DNA of 29,448 nt from JAABYT01 sp041581935 (GCA_041581935.1 JBFICP010000007.1:1-29448); one strand, 5' to 3'. Shown: positions 22,550-29,448, numbered from the stretch's first letter. Notes: generated by a model from the letters alone, not told the origin. Made by a program: numbers and translations.

Positions 22550-23047
22550 CTATGTAATTCTTTTTACCAGTCGCAGGCAATTGCCCGTCCCATCCGGCGG
22601 CGTGAGAAAACTGCACTCGTCCACGCACTGCTGGATGAAATGCGTACCAAGACCGCCGGGCTTCACGTCATCCAGCGGGCGTGGCTTTATTGTGCTGACA
22701 TCGACCGGGGCGGCGAAATCCAAAAGATGGATCGAAATGCAGTCGTCCTCGCGTCGGATGTCGACGACAATCTCACCGTCGGGATCCCCCCCGTAAGCAT
22801 GCCTGATTATATTCTGACAGGCCTCGTCGACGGCCATGACCATCTGACTCACACATTCACCGGTGCAGCCGTTTGCGTCGCCAGCCTCCGTCACCATGGC
22901 CCTCACCAGCCGCAGAAATTCGGGCCGCGATGCGATACGCATTTGCGCGATCGGTGTGCCGGAAAAGGGAAAGTCGTCCCAGCGCCGGTGTGGAGAACCG
23001 GCGCCGTCGACGTTGCCACGATTGGATTTTCCGGACTTTGTACCCAT
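22550..23047 (-). CDS. RsbW-like HATPase, putative STAS-protein serine kinase
   Basis: A 165-residue protein of the GHKL ATPase group used as anti-sigma factor/serine kinase (HATPase_c_2). The N-box is seen in MAVDEACQNIIRHAYGG (Glu75, Asn79), the D-box at Asp110 in LLDFAAPVDVS, and the G2 box in GGLGTHFIQQ (131-140). The G1 glycines of a standard DxGxG are replaced by alanines, but the fold is clear and related RsbW proteins vary there. ATG 23047 has no good ribosome-binding site, and ATG 22942 would remove 35 residues without harming the domain. Next to the STAS gene it forms a kinase-substrate pair. No sigma factor is nearby. Confidence 0.82.
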   Translation of the reverse strand: MGTKSGKSNRGNVDGAGSPHRRWDDFPFSGTPIAQMRIASRPEFLRLVRAMVTEAGDANGCTGECVSQMVMAVDEACQNIIRHAYGGDPDGEIVVDIRREDDCISIHLLDFAAPVDVSTIKPRPLDDVKPGGLGTHFIQQCVDECSFLTPPDGTGNCLRLVKRIT

Positions 23048-23273
23048 TGGACCGTGCACCGGAGAAAAACGTCTGAGGGCAGGTCCGCGGCCGGTACGTA
23101 TGCGGGCTGATGCGCCTGCAAACGGGCCCCGCCGCGTCTCCTTGCCCAGGGTATTGCTTACGGATCCGAGTTTTAAGCCTAGACCACTATGCATCCTTTG
23201 TGGACGATGGTAAACACTGCCGCCCAGCGTAATTGATGGACTCTCCGACGGTGTGCAGAGGATATCGGGAAAT

Positions 23274-24689
23274 TCAGGGTGCCTGGCTCTCGCTCTCGGC
23301 TCGCTTTGCCCGGTACATCTCCGCGTCGGCATGCCGAAAGAGCGCGCTGACGCCGTCACCGTCCTTGGGATAAATGGCGATACCGGTACTCGCGCCAATC
23401 GTGAGAGTGCGGCCGTCGATGGAAAACGGCTCACCAATACTCTCGGTAATCTTTGCCGCGACCGCGTTCGCATCCGCAGCGTCGCTAATGGCCTCGAGTA
23501 TGACGGCGAACTCGTCACCGCCCACCCGGGCCACCGTATCCACTTCCCGAACGGCGGAAACGAGGCGCTGCGCGACCACGCGCAGGAGGCGGTCTCCGAT
23601 CTGGTGACCGTGCTCGTCGTTTACGGGCTTGAATCTGTTCAAATCAACAAACAACAGAGCCAGGGGTTTATTGTTGCGCCTCGCGCGAGCGATTCCGGAG
23701 TGCAGTCGGTCCATGAAAAGCCCCCTGTTGGGCAGATCGGTGAGGCTGTCGTGCTCGGCGCGATGAACAAGCTGCTGCTCTGAGGTCTTGCGGGCAGTAA
23801 TGTCCTGAGAGTAGCCGAGCAATTTCGCCACCTCCCCGTTTGCATCCCGAACCGGGATCAGGCTCGAGCCGAAAACGCGCGCTCGGCCGTCGATAATTGC
23901 GGTAAATTCGAACTGACACACGCGCCCATCGGCAGCCTGAGCCAGCATGTCCGCTACGCGCCTCTGATCCCAGGGCGCGACGTAATCGAGATAGGCACGC
24001 CCGATGATTTCCTCGGCATACATGTTTCCGACCTGGCGCGCGCCCTCGGCATTGATGCTGAGGAACCGCCCGTCCGGGTCGATTTCATGGATACATACCG
24101 GTGCGCAGTCCACCAGCGAGCGCAGGCGGTTCTCATTGCTGCGAAGCACGTCCTCGGCCCGGCGCCGTTCGATCTCCGCTTCGACGCGGGCGGCAAACGT
24201 GCCCATCATGGACTCGATGAACGACGGGTCGGCAAGCGCGGACCCGTGTACGGCGCCCAGTAGTCCGGTGGAGATTCCGCTCGCGTCCACCAGTCTACGG
24301 CCGACGAAGCTCTCCGCACCCAACGTCGAGAGCATCTCATCGTCGGGAAACTCGTCACGCACACGCGCGGTGATGCTGAGACTACCCTGATCCAGGACCA
24401 GCTGGCCGACGCTGCCGCAAAGGCGAATGCGGAGCGAATTCGACAAATGACCGTGGCTCGCAAGCGCGATCAGATTAGCTTGATCGTGATCGAGGTAATC
24501 GAGCTCGGCAATGAAAACGTGCTCGACGCCGATCGCATCGCTCAGCAGGAGCACGAGAGAGCGGAAGAATTCATCCCCGACCACCGGCGACACGCCCGAG
24601 GCGACCTCTCGAACGGCCTCGTCGAGTCGAGCTTGCCCGCTGCTGCCGAGATACATACGTTCGCCGATATCTGACCGATCTGCGATCAC
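23274..24689 (-). CDS. GAF-PAS-GGDEF diguanylate cyclase
   Basis: A 471-residue predicted cytoplasmic cyclic-di-GMP synthase. A GAF-like sensory domain covers about 20-175, a PAS domain about 185-300 (ending LGYSQDITARKTSEQQL), and a GGDEF domain 310-468. The catalytic GGDEF at 390-394 is intact, and REVD at 381-384 is exactly five residues ahead, the usual I-site for product inhibition, so the enzyme should be active and feedback-controlled. No EAL domain follows. The start is GTG at 24689; ATG 24656 is equally plausible and only removes 11 residues. It is 226 bases upstream of the kinase-like gene on the same strand, so co-regulation is possible but not shown. Confidence 0.92.
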   Translation of the reverse strand: MIADRSDIGERMYLGSSGQARLDEAVREVASGVSPVVGDEFFRSLVLLLSDAIGVEHVFIAELDYLDHDQANLIALASHGHLSNSLRIRLCGSVGQLVLDQGSLSITARVRDEFPDDEMLSTLGAESFVGRRLVDASGISTGLLGAVHGSALADPSFIESMMGTFAARVEAEIERRRAEDVLRSNENRLRSLVDCAPVCIHEIDPDGRFLSINAEGARQVGNMYAEEIIGRAYLDYVAPWDQRRVADMLAQAADGRVCQFEFTAIIDGRARVFGSSLIPVRDANGEVAKLLGYSQDITARKTSEQQLVHRAEHDSLTDLPNRGLFMDRLHSGIARARRNNKPLALLFVDLNRFKPVNDEHGHQIGDRLLRVVAQRLVSAVREVDTVARVGGDEFAVILEAISDAADANAVAAKITESIGEPFSIDGRTLTIGASTGIAIYPKDGDGVSALFRHADAEMYRAKRAESESQAP

Positions 24690-25002
24690 CGGTGCCGTCG
24701 CATCAAGTGGCTTTTGCCTTCGACGATCCGGACCCTGCGCCCGAGGCGTGCAAAAGACACGTGCAACCGCACGTCGTCGATCAAACCTTATCCCCCAATC
24801 ATGAGCCGGGCGTGTTCACGATGAGCCCTGACCCTGCCCCGATCGGCTGGCGATCGGCGTTCCGGCTTCGTGTTGTCGCGCAGGCCTGTTGCCGGAACGA
24901 ACGCGCAGTGAAATTCTATCAGATCCGCGCTCTACGATGCACGGCGGGAATTGCGTTCTCATCGTCGGTCGACTCGGGCAGATTGCCCTGAGGCCGGGCA
25001 GC
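24690..25002. other. 313-base region upstream of the diguanylate cyclase
   Basis: No gene is supported. A plus-strand frame at 24692-24991 has GTG start and an uninformative sequence. The minus-strand extended -10 box at 24912-24920 would yield a leader of about 216 bases to the GTG at 24689. Nothing recognisable as a riboswitch was found by eye. Confidence 0.5.
24912..24920 (-). promoter_or_regulatory. Extended -10 promoter, probably for the diguanylate cyclase
   Basis: TGA-TAGAAT on the minus strand. Transcription from about 24905 would give an unusually long leader of some 216 bases. No convincing -35 box. Confidence 0.5.
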
Positions 25003-25344
25003 TCAGGACTTGTCGCCGGCGCGAACGTGACTCTGAAACTCCTCCAGAGAAACCCATCGGCCGTCGCGCTCGAATTCGATCATCGAGCAACCGTTCTCCG
25101 ATCCGTAATCGTCGAGTGGCTCATGTCCGCGGTAGTTGCCGAGAATGTAACCGGAGAACTGCGCTTCGCCGGCATCGTTCAACATTCGAAAATGCTCGCC
25201 ATGAATGATGACCGAATCGAACGGGGCGCGATTCGTCGATCCGCTCGGCCCAATCTTTCCTACCGCTTCACTACTATCGCCCAGAATCGTGTCGCGGGTG
25301 ACAATCCACGTATAGTGCGTGTAGCGCTTGCCGCCCTCGGTCAC
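25003..25344 (-). CDS. Conserved-looking small protein of unknown function
   Basis: I cannot name this 113-residue protein. The composition is ordinary for a soluble protein, acidic and balanced, unlike the Arg/Ala/Pro-rich spurious frames nearby. It starts with a strand-rich region (YTHYTWIVTRDTI), has a GPSG turn near 32, then FDSVIIHGEHFRMLNDAGEAQFSGYILG, which looks like several beta strands, and ends in a helical EEFQSHV segment. There is no signal peptide or membrane helix. The start is taken at GTG 25344, with only a weak ribosome-binding site. It stands 38 bases after tRNA-Thr on the same strand. Confidence 0.6.
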   Translation of the reverse strand: MTEGGKRYTHYTWIVTRDTILGDSSEAVGKIGPSGSTNRAPFDSVIIHGEHFRMLNDAGEAQFSGYILGNYRGHEPLDDYGSENGCSMIEFERDGRWVSLEEFQSHVRAGDKS

Positions 25345-25381
25345 GACGCCGACACACCCTGATGAGGCGCCCCCGGGCGAA

Positions 25382-25457
25382 TGGTGCCGGCTGCAGGAGT
25401 CGAACCCGCGACCTGATGCTTACAAGGCAACTGCTCTACCAACTGAGCTAAGCCGGC
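25382..25457 (-). tRNA. tRNA-Thr (anticodon UGU)
   Basis: Minus-strand cloverleaf from 25457 to 25385 plus an encoded CCA to 25382. The acceptor arms GCCGGCT and AGCCGGC pair over seven bases. The anticodon loop CTTGTAA carries TGT at 25424-25422, and the T loop contains TTCGACT. The anticodon stem has one U-U mismatch (positions 28 and 42), tolerated in tRNA-Thr. It follows the SPOR gene, a position where several gammaproteobacteria carry tRNA-Tyr, -Gly and -Thr with tufB. Only Thr is present here, and no elongation factor gene follows. Confidence 0.95.
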
Positions 25458-25560
25458 CGGCAATGGGCCCATGGCGGCACCGTGGCCACACCCGCGTGCA
25501 GCACACCAGTCAAGTTTACGTCGCTCCGTCGATGACTCGATCATGGTCGGTCGAACCGAG

Positions 25561-26445
25561 CTACTGGGTGCCAGAACGGCCGGACACATCCGGGGCCTCC
25601 ACCGAGGCGTTGTCCGGATGGGTATACTCCCGCCGTTGATCGGGCGAATTGTAGGTAATCGCGGAATCGCCCGCAATTGGCCCGTCGCCACAGTTCACCC
25701 GGCGAATCGTCAGGTCGGGAAACACCTGATCGAGCACGCCGACGGTCATCGGCTGGGTGGTGCTGGTGACGACATCGAACCAGGAAGCCACCACGGTACG
25801 ATAGCGCGGCAGCACCGACGGCGTGAAGCCACGCTCTTCGAGCTGGGAAACCCGCCGTTGAAGAGACTCCTCCTGGCTATAAAGCCCGAGGGAGATGGCG
25901 TTGGCCATGTCGCCGCGGGGAATGACGTATATGTCGTCGATGTTCGCCGCCTGCATTTCCCGTACGCGTGCATCGGCGGCCTCGCGCGTCGCGAGCGGCG
26001 GCAGGAATACCCAGGTGCTGACGACCTCGCGCCGCTCGTCGGTGCGCAGCGTCGCTTGGCTGCCCTGCGCGCTGAACCAGGCGCCAAGCGCCGAGATGTC
26101 ATCCTCGTTCTGAAGCGGACCGAGCGTGTAACACTCGACATCCGGCGCGCGAGACGCCGGGGGCGCCTGCCCGGTGGACAATGCTGCCGTTTCCTCTTGC
26201 GGAGCCGGATCTCCGTCGGAAACCTGAGGGTACGGCGCCGCCCCCAACGTCTGCAGGGGAGCGGCGGTGCGCTGGCGCAGCACGCCGCGTTCGAGCTCGC
26301 TCACGAGCAGCAGCCGATTGACCATTGCCGACGCGGTCGCGGGCGGCTCGGGATCGACGACGATCTCCACTTGCCGGTCCCGGCCGAGCTGCCATGCGAA
26401 GAAGGCGCCGTTCATCAACACGAGACACACGATTACCCACTTCAC
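25561..26445 (-). CDS. SPOR-domain membrane protein
   Basis: A 294-residue protein with one N-terminal membrane helix (about 2-20, WVIVCLVLMNGAFFAWQL), a proline-rich periplasmic linker and a SPOR-type region near 103-215 (CYTLGPLQNEDDISALGAWF, ADARVREMQAANIDDIYVI), followed by a less defined tail. SPOR domains bind denuded peptidoglycan at the septum. GTG at 26445 is preferred because GGAGAT precedes it by 5 bases and the helix then starts at residue 2. The gene is the one that usually follows coaX after birA; here it follows birA directly. Confidence 0.85.
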   Translation of the reverse strand: MKWVIVCLVLMNGAFFAWQLGRDRQVEIVVDPEPPATASAMVNRLLLVSELERGVLRQRTAAPLQTLGAAPYPQVSDGDPAPQEETAALSTGQAPPASRAPDVECYTLGPLQNEDDISALGAWFSAQGSQATLRTDERREVVSTWVFLPPLATREAADARVREMQAANIDDIYVIPRGDMANAISLGLYSQEESLQRRVSQLEERGFTPSVLPRYRTVVASWFDVVTSTTQPMTVGVLDQVFPDLTIRRVNCGDGPIAGDSAITYNSPDQRREYTHPDNASVEAPDVSGRSGTQ

Positions 26446-26513
26446 ATCCGATCTCCGGCCGCCTCGGCGCAGGACTTCAGTCACACCCTCGTGGCCGCCA
26501 CTTTGCTGCGTCA

Positions 26514-26519
26514 AGTATA
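26514..26519 (-). promoter_or_regulatory. -10 box before the SPOR gene
   Basis: TATACT on the minus strand (5 of 6 matches) in the 120-base gap after birA. Leader of about 60 bases to GTG 26445. No good -35 box. Confidence 0.4.
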
Positions 26520-26565
26520 CAAGCGAAGTGACGAAGGCGACGGCCACTCGGTGCCGACAAGTACA

Positions 26566-27378
26566 TCAGGTGGCCGGCCGCAGACTGACGTCACCCGAAA
26601 GCACCGGCTCGCACCGACCATCGATCTCGAGCAAAAGCGCCCCCGCAGCATCCACGCCCCTCGCCGTTCCGGTTCGCCTGCTTGAACCGCTGCGCAGCTC
26701 GACCGAGCGATCGCGAAGGGCATCGAGGGTATCCCAGGCGCCGCGAAAGGCCTCGAACCCCACCGCGGCGAACTGCACATGCGCGGCGAGCACCTCGGCG
26801 AGCACACGAGAGGCGAGCCTGTTACGCCCCGGATGCACGTCGTGGGAACCGAGATCGGTCCATGGCTGGTCGATACCTGCACCGGCCCTATCGGGCATGT
26901 CGACGTTGATGCCGATACCCGTGACGACGCGGCTCGGTCCGGAGTGTCCGCCCTCGGTCTCCACGAGAATTCCGCCAAGCTTGCATCCGTCGAGCAGGAT
27001 GTCGTTGGGCCACTTGAGCGCGATGCCGGACACATCGATCGACCTCAACGCACGCGCCACCGCGACGCCCGTGGCGAGGCTCAATCCCTGCAACGATTGC
27101 GCCGTCGCATCGCGCTCGTACAGCAGCGACAGATAAAGGTTCGCGCCGAAGGGTGATACCCAGCCGCGACCCCGGCGCCCGCGACCGGCGCTCTGGGCCT
27201 CGGCCACGCAGGCATGGACGCCCGGTTCGGTGAATGCTGCGCCCTCCATCAGGAAGCGGTTGGTTGAGTCGATGACACCGAGCACCGCGAACGAACGCAG
27301 CGCGTCGCGCGCGGTGGCCGGCAGGCCGCTCAATATCCGCTCTTTGTCCAGTCGCTCGACCGGGCCTTGCCTCGCCAT
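26566..27378 (-). CDS. birA: Biotin-protein ligase BirA without the DNA-binding domain
   Basis: Activates biotin to biotinyl-AMP and attaches it to the carboxyl-carrier subunit. The 270-residue protein has VIDSTNRFL at 35-43, GRGRRGRGW at 65-73, KWPND at 122-126 and KLGGILVE at 133-140, followed by the usual C-terminal SH3-like region. E. coli BirA has 321 residues, including an N-terminal winged helix that represses the biotin operon. That domain is missing here: the ATG at 27378 is only 34 residues ahead of the catalytic core, and the preceding sequence belongs to the hydrolase. Biotin-dependent repression by this protein is therefore unlikely. The ATG overlaps the hydrolase stop as ATGA. 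Confidence 0.95.
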   Translation of the reverse strand: MARQGPVERLDKERILSGLPATARDALRSFAVLGVIDSTNRFLMEGAAFTEPGVHACVAEAQSAGRGRRGRGWVSPFGANLYLSLLYERDATAQSLQGLSLATGVAVARALRSIDVSGIALKWPNDILLDGCKLGGILVETEGGHSGPSRVVTGIGINVDMPDRAGAGIDQPWTDLGSHDVHPGRNRLASRVLAEVLAAHVQFAAVGFEAFRGAWDTLDALRDRSVELRSGSSRRTGTARGVDAAGALLLEIDGRCEPVLSGDVSLRPAT

Positions 27379-28151
27379 CAGAAGCGCGCCTCGAGCAGCT
27401 CGTCCAGCGTACGCGACAGTCTGGCGAGGTCCGCGGCTTTCGAAAGCCGGTGGTCACCGCCCTTGATGAGCTCCAAGGTGACGTCCTCGGATGCGAGCAC
27501 ACGCAACAGGCGGTGGGACTGCTGCCAGGGCACATCCCGATCGTCGGTGCCGTGCAGCAATCGCACGGGACACCCGAGCTCGATGCGTCCGTCGAGCACA
27601 CAATGCCGACGGCCTTCCTCGATCAACGCGAGAGTCACGGGGCAACCAGATTGCGCATAATCGGAGGGCAGGTGAATTACTCCAACTCGCTCGAGCTCCG
27701 CCCGCTCCTCGGGCGGGAGCTGCCGCCAGATCAAATCTTCGGTGAAATCCGCCGCCGATGCGATTCCGACGAGGGCGACGGGAGGACACGACAGCGCGCC
27801 GGCAACCAGCACCATGATCCAGGCACCCATGCTGGAGCCGACGAGCAGCAGCGGGCCTTCGGTGCAGTGGGCGATGACGGCCAGAGCATCATCGCGCCAG
27901 CTTCCAATGGTGCCGTCGACGAATCGCCCGCTGGAATTACCATGTCCCTGATAGTCGAATCGCAGGTAAGCCTGACCGCGCGCCCGACAGTAGGCGTCCA
28001 GATGACTGGCCTTGGTGCCGGTCATGTCCGAGCTGAATCCGCCGAGAAATACCACCGTCGGCGATCGCCCTTCGACGCGCCGGTACGCGATGCGTGCGCC
28101 CTCCTCCCGCGTCCAGTAACGCAGCTGCGCTTCGTTCGGAGCCTGGGTCAT
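27378..28151 (-). CDS. Alpha/beta hydrolase, ABHD10-like
   Basis: A 257-residue soluble alpha/beta hydrolase. The N-terminal part shows TVVFLGGFSSDMTGTKASHLDAY (32-54), a pattern of the ABHD10/mycophenolic acid acyl-glucuronide esterase group, then FDYQGHGNSSG, the nucleophile elbow GSSMGAW with Ser107, an acid in HGTDDRDVPW near Asp203/204, and His234 in GGDHRLS. The likely activity is esterase or thioesterase. ATG 28151 is supported by GAGG about 11 bases upstream; a longer frame to 28214 has no matching homology. The stop overlaps the birA start (ATGA), so translation is coupled. Confidence 0.88.
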   Translation of the reverse strand: MTQAPNEAQLRYWTREEGARIAYRRVEGRSPTVVFLGGFSSDMTGTKASHLDAYCRARGQAYLRFDYQGHGNSSGRFVDGTIGSWRDDALAVIAHCTEGPLLLVGSSMGAWIMVLVAGALSCPPVALVGIASAADFTEDLIWRQLPPEERAELERVGVIHLPSDYAQSGCPVTLALIEEGRRHCVLDGRIELGCPVRLLHGTDDRDVPWQQSHRLLRVLASEDVTLELIKGGDHRLSKAADLARLSRTLDELLEARF

Positions 28152-28195
28152 GCCGGGCTTTACCTCGATACCAAACGGACAATGCGATACCGCGC

Positions 28196-28201
28196 ATTGT
28201 A
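28196..28201 (-). promoter_or_regulatory. -10 box of the hydrolase-birA unit
   Basis: TACAAT on the minus strand (5 of 6), with a leader near 37 bases to the ATG at 28151. No -35 match seen. Confidence 0.45.
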
Positions 28202-28393
28202 TCGTGATGAGCAAGCTTCCATCAGTCGATCGACGCGCTCGGCTGGTTCAACCTTTGCCCTTTTCTTTCGGATCGTGGATCCTTGTGCGCGCTTCGGGCT
28301 TGGCAGGTAGCCGGCGCGCGAGAACGCACTAAACTAACCACGTGTACAGGGTTGTAGTACGAATGCGACTTCGCTAAGCGCTCCTCGTCTACA

Positions 28394-28426
28394 CCCCCTC
28401 ACCATTCTTCTGCGTTGAGGCGGGGG
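28394..28426. repeat. Imperfect hairpin, CCCCCTCA with TGAGG-C-GGGGG
   Basis: The left arm at 28394-28401 pairs with 28416-28426 apart from one bulged C at 28421, across a 14-base loop. No T-run follows in either direction, so a REP-like dispersed element or a structured leader is as likely as a terminator. Confidence 0.35.
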
Positions 28427-28507
28427 AGAGGGGATTCGACCTTTGGCGCACGTGTTGCACAATTACACACAGCTATTTTTTCGAGTGAAACGCAAGGGAA
28501 CTACCGA

Positions 28508-29353
28508 ATGGCGGCAACAGCACAAGACATTATGAAGATCAAAGGCGGCAAGAGAAGTCGAGCGAATATGGCGAGTAAGGCCGATCGCCACGTGCTCTAT
28601 GAAGATTCCGTGCAATGCGTGGAGGCGGAGATCGATTTCGTCGATGAAACTTTCAAGAGACTCCGCAATCGCAAGGCCCGGCTGCTGCGCGAGGATTTCT
28701 GTGGTACTGCCAACACTTCCTGTGAGTGGGTGCGCCGGCGCAAGAGCAATCGCGCCATCGGAGTGGATCTGGATGCCGAGGTCCAGACGTGGGGACGCAA
28801 GCACCATCTGGCAAAGCTCGGCCAGGCCCAGGAGCGCGTGACGCTTCTGACCGAGAACGTGCTGGAAGTAAAGACGGAACCCGTCGATGTCGTCCTTGCA
28901 ATGAACTTCAGCTACTGGATATTCAAGGAACGCAACCTGCTCAGACGGTACTATCGCAACGTGTACGACGGTCTGGTCGAGGACGGAGTGTTCTTCCTCG
29001 ACGCCTACGGGGGTTCCGACGCCTACAGGGAGATGCGCGAGCGCACCAAGTACGACGACTTCACCTATATCTGGGATCAGGCCAGTTTCGATCCCATCAC
29101 CGGCGACATGCTGTGCAAGATTCATTTCAGCTTTCCCGACGGCTCGCGCATGAAAAACGCGTTTACCTACGATTGGCGTTTGTGGACGCTGCCCGAGATT
29201 CGCGAAGTTCTGCTCGAGGCAGGCTTCAAGCGCGTCACCGTCTACTGGCAGGGTGACGACGAGGATAGCGACGAGGGCAACGGCGAGTTCGAGCCCGCCG
29301 AGCGCGGCGAGGCCGACGATGCCTGGATCGTCTACATCACCGCCGAGAAATGA
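28508..29353 (+). CDS. Class I SAM-dependent methyltransferase
   Basis: A 281-residue putative methyltransferase with substrate unknown. The SAM site is readable: motif I in LLREDFCGTANTS at 59-71, the acidic end of strand 2 in AIGVDLDAEV at 83-92, LTENVLEV near 114-121, and motif IV in VDVVLAMNFSYWIF at 126-139. The CGTA form replaces the usual GxGxG loop; the ED-x-CGT type occurs in a subgroup of small-molecule methyltransferases. A C-terminal acidic stretch (GDDEDSDEGNGEFEP) is unusual. The ATG at 28508 has AAGGGA 8 bases ahead; a longer frame begins at 28415 but the extra 31 residues look non-coding. Confidence 0.85.
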   Translation: MAATAQDIMKIKGGKRSRANMASKADRHVLYEDSVQCVEAEIDFVDETFKRLRNRKARLLREDFCGTANTSCEWVRRRKSNRAIGVDLDAEVQTWGRKHHLAKLGQAQERVTLLTENVLEVKTEPVDVVLAMNFSYWIFKERNLLRRYYRNVYDGLVEDGVFFLDAYGGSDAYREMRERTKYDDFTYIWDQASFDPITGDMLCKIHFSFPDGSRMKNAFTYDWRLWTLPEIREVLLEAGFKRVTVYWQGDDEDSDEGNGEFEPAERGEADDAWIVYITAEK

Positions 29354-29377
29354 TGTCCCGACCCGGCGCCCGGCGCG

Positions 29378-29448
29378 TCAGCGCGAGCGCCCGGGTAACA
29401 GCCATTCGAGCGAACGAAAGAGGCCCGCACCGACACCGAAGAACACCA
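29378..29448 (-). CDS. C-terminal end of an unknown membrane-like protein (partial)
   Basis: The minus strand is open from the window edge to TGA at 29380-29378 and reads VFFGVGAGLFRSLEWLLPGR with a short basic end, a hydrophobic and sensible C-terminus. It converges with the methyltransferase gene with 24 bases between stops. Only 22 residues are visible, so the family cannot be named and the call is tentative. Confidence 0.4.
   Translation of the reverse strand, partial: VFFGVGAGLFRSLEWLLPGRSR

Larger units (their letters stand above)
28152..28507. other. 356-base divergent region between hydrolase and methyltransferase
   Basis: Contains the minus-strand -10 box at 28196-28201 and an imperfect hairpin at 28394-28426. 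For the plus strand a TTGCAC at 28455-28460 and TATTTT at 28474-28479 are too close (13-base spacer) to call a promoter. No open frame looks coding. Confidence 0.5.

Noticed and set aside
22550..23518. A longer 322-codon version of the kinase-like protein.
   Set aside because: The extra N-terminal part above 23274 is antisense-frame reading of the diguanylate cyclase gene and contains no recognisable sequence.
24692..24991. A 99-codon plus-strand frame in the region upstream of the diguanylate cyclase.
   Set aside because: GTG start without a ribosome-binding site, no family resemblance, and the flanking genes are all on the minus strand.
1..29448. Search for mobile elements, CRISPR arrays, prophage or defence systems.
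   Set aside because: No transposase, integrase, repeat-spacer pattern, toxin-antitoxin pair or restriction gene is visible; gene order is that of a core chromosome.

Overview
The window is a chromosomal stretch of a high-GC bacterium, most likely a gammaproteobacterium. The evidence is the conserved gene orders rplM-rpsI, rph-rdgB-hemW, yicC-gmk-rpoZ-spoT-ridA-recG-ubiA and birA-SPOR-tRNA-Thr, together with a ubiquinone pathway (Coq7, UbiA) and an outer-membrane lipid-transport (Mla/MCE) locus. I see no insertion sequence, phage, CRISPR array or obviously foreign island. Most of the content is core housekeeping, with a few accessory genes between the conserved blocks. About a third of the genes appear to start with GTG or TTG.

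Layout from left to right. 1-1131 (+): the end of an alpha/beta hydrolase, then a small zinc-binding CULT-domain protein, a bacterial single-domain relative of the thalidomide-binding domain of cereblon. 1158-1805 (-): coq7. 1884-2906 (+): a good promoter, rplM, rpsI and tRNA-Gln(CUG). 2947-4997 (-): a CBS-pair protein and a DASS-like anion transporter. 5385-6835 (+): a transmembrane Ser/Thr kinase whose -10 box lies so close to the ATG that its mRNA is probably leaderless. 6919-10010 (-): a DUF4124 protein, hemW, rdgB and rph. 10155-17629 (+): yicC, gmk, rpoZ, spoT, ridA, recG and ubiA, covering RNA turnover, nucleotide and ppGpp metabolism, DNA repair and ubiquinone synthesis. 17695-18246 (-): a TPR lipid-zone or periplasmic protein.

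18343-24689 (-) is the most interesting block. It runs from a GAF/PAS/GGDEF diguanylate cyclase to an RsbW-type serine-kinase-like ATPase, a STAS protein, an MlaE permease, an MlaF ATPase, an MlaD-type MCE protein, an auxiliary lipoprotein and a two-helix membrane protein. From the kinase onward the genes overlap or nearly touch, so a partner-switching pair (kinase plus STAS substrate) is physically linked to a lipid ABC transporter. In classical Mla systems a STAS protein (MlaB) binds the ATPase. Here the STAS protein keeps the phospho-acceptor DSSG motif, which suggests phosphorylation-controlled lipid transport. That link is an inference.

25003-28151 (-): a small unrecognised protein, tRNA-Thr(UGU), a SPOR-domain protein, a BirA lacking its DNA-binding domain, and an alpha/beta hydrolase coupled to birA. 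28508-29353 (+): a class I methyltransferase. The last 71 bases probably hold the C-terminus of a minus-strand membrane protein.

Promoters seen here mostly have a strong -10 box, often of the extended TGn type, with poor -35 boxes. Two of the -10 boxes contain the TAA stop codon of the preceding gene.
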